The notes beneath the pieces are model-generated. The model was not told the origin of the DNA. It did not search any database and saw only the letters and a list, made by a program, of their open reading frames with translations. Shown here piece by piece: positions 63,135 through 64,000 of a DNA stretch of 64,000 nt (position 1 is its first letter; each line of letters opens with the position of its first letter). The DNA is taken from assembly GCF_000498535.1 (NCBI RefSeq), contig NZ_AVGG01000018.1, forward strand, positions 1-64,000, in the 5' to 3' direction. The translations under genes and the position numbers were made by a program. Source of the DNA: Flavobacterium limnosediminis JC2902. Lineage in GTDB: Bacteria > Bacteroidota > Bacteroidia > Flavobacteriales > Flavobacteriaceae.

Positions 63135-64000
63135 ATGGCAACAATCAATTTTGGAGGCGTCCTTGAAAACGTAGTGACACGAGATGAATTTCCGCTAAAT
63201 AAAGCGCAAGAAATATTAAAAAACGAAACAATAGCCGTTATCGGTTATGGGGTGCAAGGTCCTGGACAGGCCCTTAATTTAAAGGACAATGGTATAAAAG
63301 TAATTGTCGGACAACGCAAAGGAACGTCAAGTTGGAATAAGGCTCTGGTGGATGGTTGGGAAGTAGATAAAACACTTTTTGAAGTGGAGACTGCTTGTGA
63401 AAAAGCTAGCATAGTAATGAATTTACTTTCGGATGCCGGACAGATACAGGCTTGGGAAGGAATGAAAAAACATCTAACGAAAGGGAAAGCCCTTTATTTT
63501 TCGCACGGTTTTGGGGTTACGTTTCACGAAAAAACAGGAATCGTTCCGCCTAAAGATATCGATGTGTTTTTAGTTGCGCCCAAAGGTTCCGGAGCATCAT
63601 TAAGAAGCTTGTTTTTAGAAGGACAAGGTCTTAATTCGAGCTATGCCGTGTTTCAGGATGCGACAGGAAAAGCACAAGAGCGAGCCTTGGCTTTGGGGAT
63701 TGCCATAGGTTCCGGTTATTTGTTTGAAACCACTTTTCAGAAAGAAGTTTACAGTGATCTAACCGGAGAAAGAGGCGTTTTAATGGGAGCTTTAGCCGGA
63801 ATTTTCGAAGCTCAATACAATGTGTTACGTCAACGTGGACATTCGCCAAGCGAGGCATTCAACGAAACGGTAGAAGAGCTCACACAAAGCCTTATGCCAT
63901 TAGTAGCGGAAAACGGGATGGACTGGATGTATGCCAATTGTTCCACTACAGCTCAAAGAGGCGCATTAGATTGGAAAGGAAAATTCCGCGCTGCGACAGA
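63135..64000 (+). CDS. ilvC: Ketol-acid reductoisomerase IlvC (class II), 3' end outside window
   Basis: Partial CDS: ATG at 63135, open to the window end (288 codons seen). NADPH-dependent isomeroreductase of Ile/Val synthesis. N-terminal MATINFGGVLENVVTRDEFP, Rossmann VIGYGVQGPGQALNLKDNG (about 36-54), GQRKGTSSWNKAL, then FSHGFGVTFHEKTGIVPPKDIDVFLVAPKGSGASLR, a class II (long) KARI pattern of about 490 residues. The start is chosen by family N terminus and its 17-nt distance from the ilvN stop. Last seen gene of the operon. Confidence 0.93.
   Translation, partial: MATINFGGVLENVVTRDEFPLNKAQEILKNETIAVIGYGVQGPGQALNLKDNGIKVIVGQRKGTSSWNKALVDGWEVDKTLFEVETACEKASIVMNLLSDAGQIQAWEGMKKHLTKGKALYFSHGFGVTFHEKTGIVPPKDIDVFLVAPKGSGASLRSLFLEGQGLNSSYAVFQDATGKAQERALALGIAIGSGYLFETTFQKEVYSDLTGERGVLMGALAGIFEAQYNVLRQRGHSPSEAFNETVEELTQSLMPLVAENGMDWMYANCSTTAQRGALDWKGKFRAAT

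Overview
The window looks like a chromosomal segment of a Flavobacteriaceae bacterium, most likely Flavobacterium or a close relative. Three things point there. The DNA is AT-rich and carries TTG/TAnnTTTG (-33/-7) promoters typical of Bacteroidota. Four large secreted proteins end in type IX secretion (T9SS) sorting domains. The gene families are Bacteroidota-typical: LytTR regulator, RprX/RprY pair, DUF4835, Bacteroidota omega subunit, class II KARI, YtxJ. Most of the window is ordinary core genome; no prophage, insertion sequence, CRISPR array, tRNA or rRNA was recognised.

Layout. 0-10 kb: a lone tyrosine recombinase, nadC, a YihY membrane protein with a chalcone-isomerase-like secreted protein, a 0.7 kb intergenic block full of dispersed repeats, priA, a LytTR regulator, and the rpsF-rpsR-rplI operon. 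10-24 kb: ligA followed by three overlapping YhhN-like membrane genes with an unlisted 43-codon ORF wedged between the last two; a 5'-nucleotidase split into two exported half-proteins; DUF6913-dapA-ferritin; bamD-rpoZ-coaBC-DUF4835-recN; fabV. 24-36 kb: four tandem paralogous T9SS-secreted mosaic proteins, each with its own terminator. 36-54 kb: glycosyltransferase-coaE-rprX-rprY, then a long mainly minus-strand run (thioesterase, miaA, K+ channel, DnaQ/GIY-YIG nuclease, YggS, DUF1015, hydroxyacyl-CoA dehydrogenase, Gfo/Idh/MocA oxidoreductase, smpB and others). 54-64 kb: clpB divergent from ytxJ, then the branched-chain amino acid operon ilvE-ilvD-ilvB-ilvN-ilvC, with ilvC cut by the window end.

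The most striking signal is the 515-bp gap before ilvE. Behind a consensus promoter lie three successive short leader ORFs packed with isoleucine codons, each followed by an intrinsic terminator. Modules 2 and 3 are a tandem duplication, and both conserve a 13-bp antiterminator pairing whose 5' arm contains the leader stop codon. This reads as a triple in-series ribosome-mediated attenuator controlling synthesis of isoleucine, valine and leucine. None of the leader ORFs is long enough for ordinary gene calling.

Other points of interest: a stem abutting the rplI start codon, a terminator-like hairpin touching the ligA start codon, paired 14-bp direct repeats in the clpB/ytxJ divergent promoter, a near-identical (gene-conversion-like) tract between two T9SS paralogues, two oppositely oriented copies of a structured dispersed element, and low-complexity spacer repeats, one of which appears to have been read into the yggS-like coding sequence.
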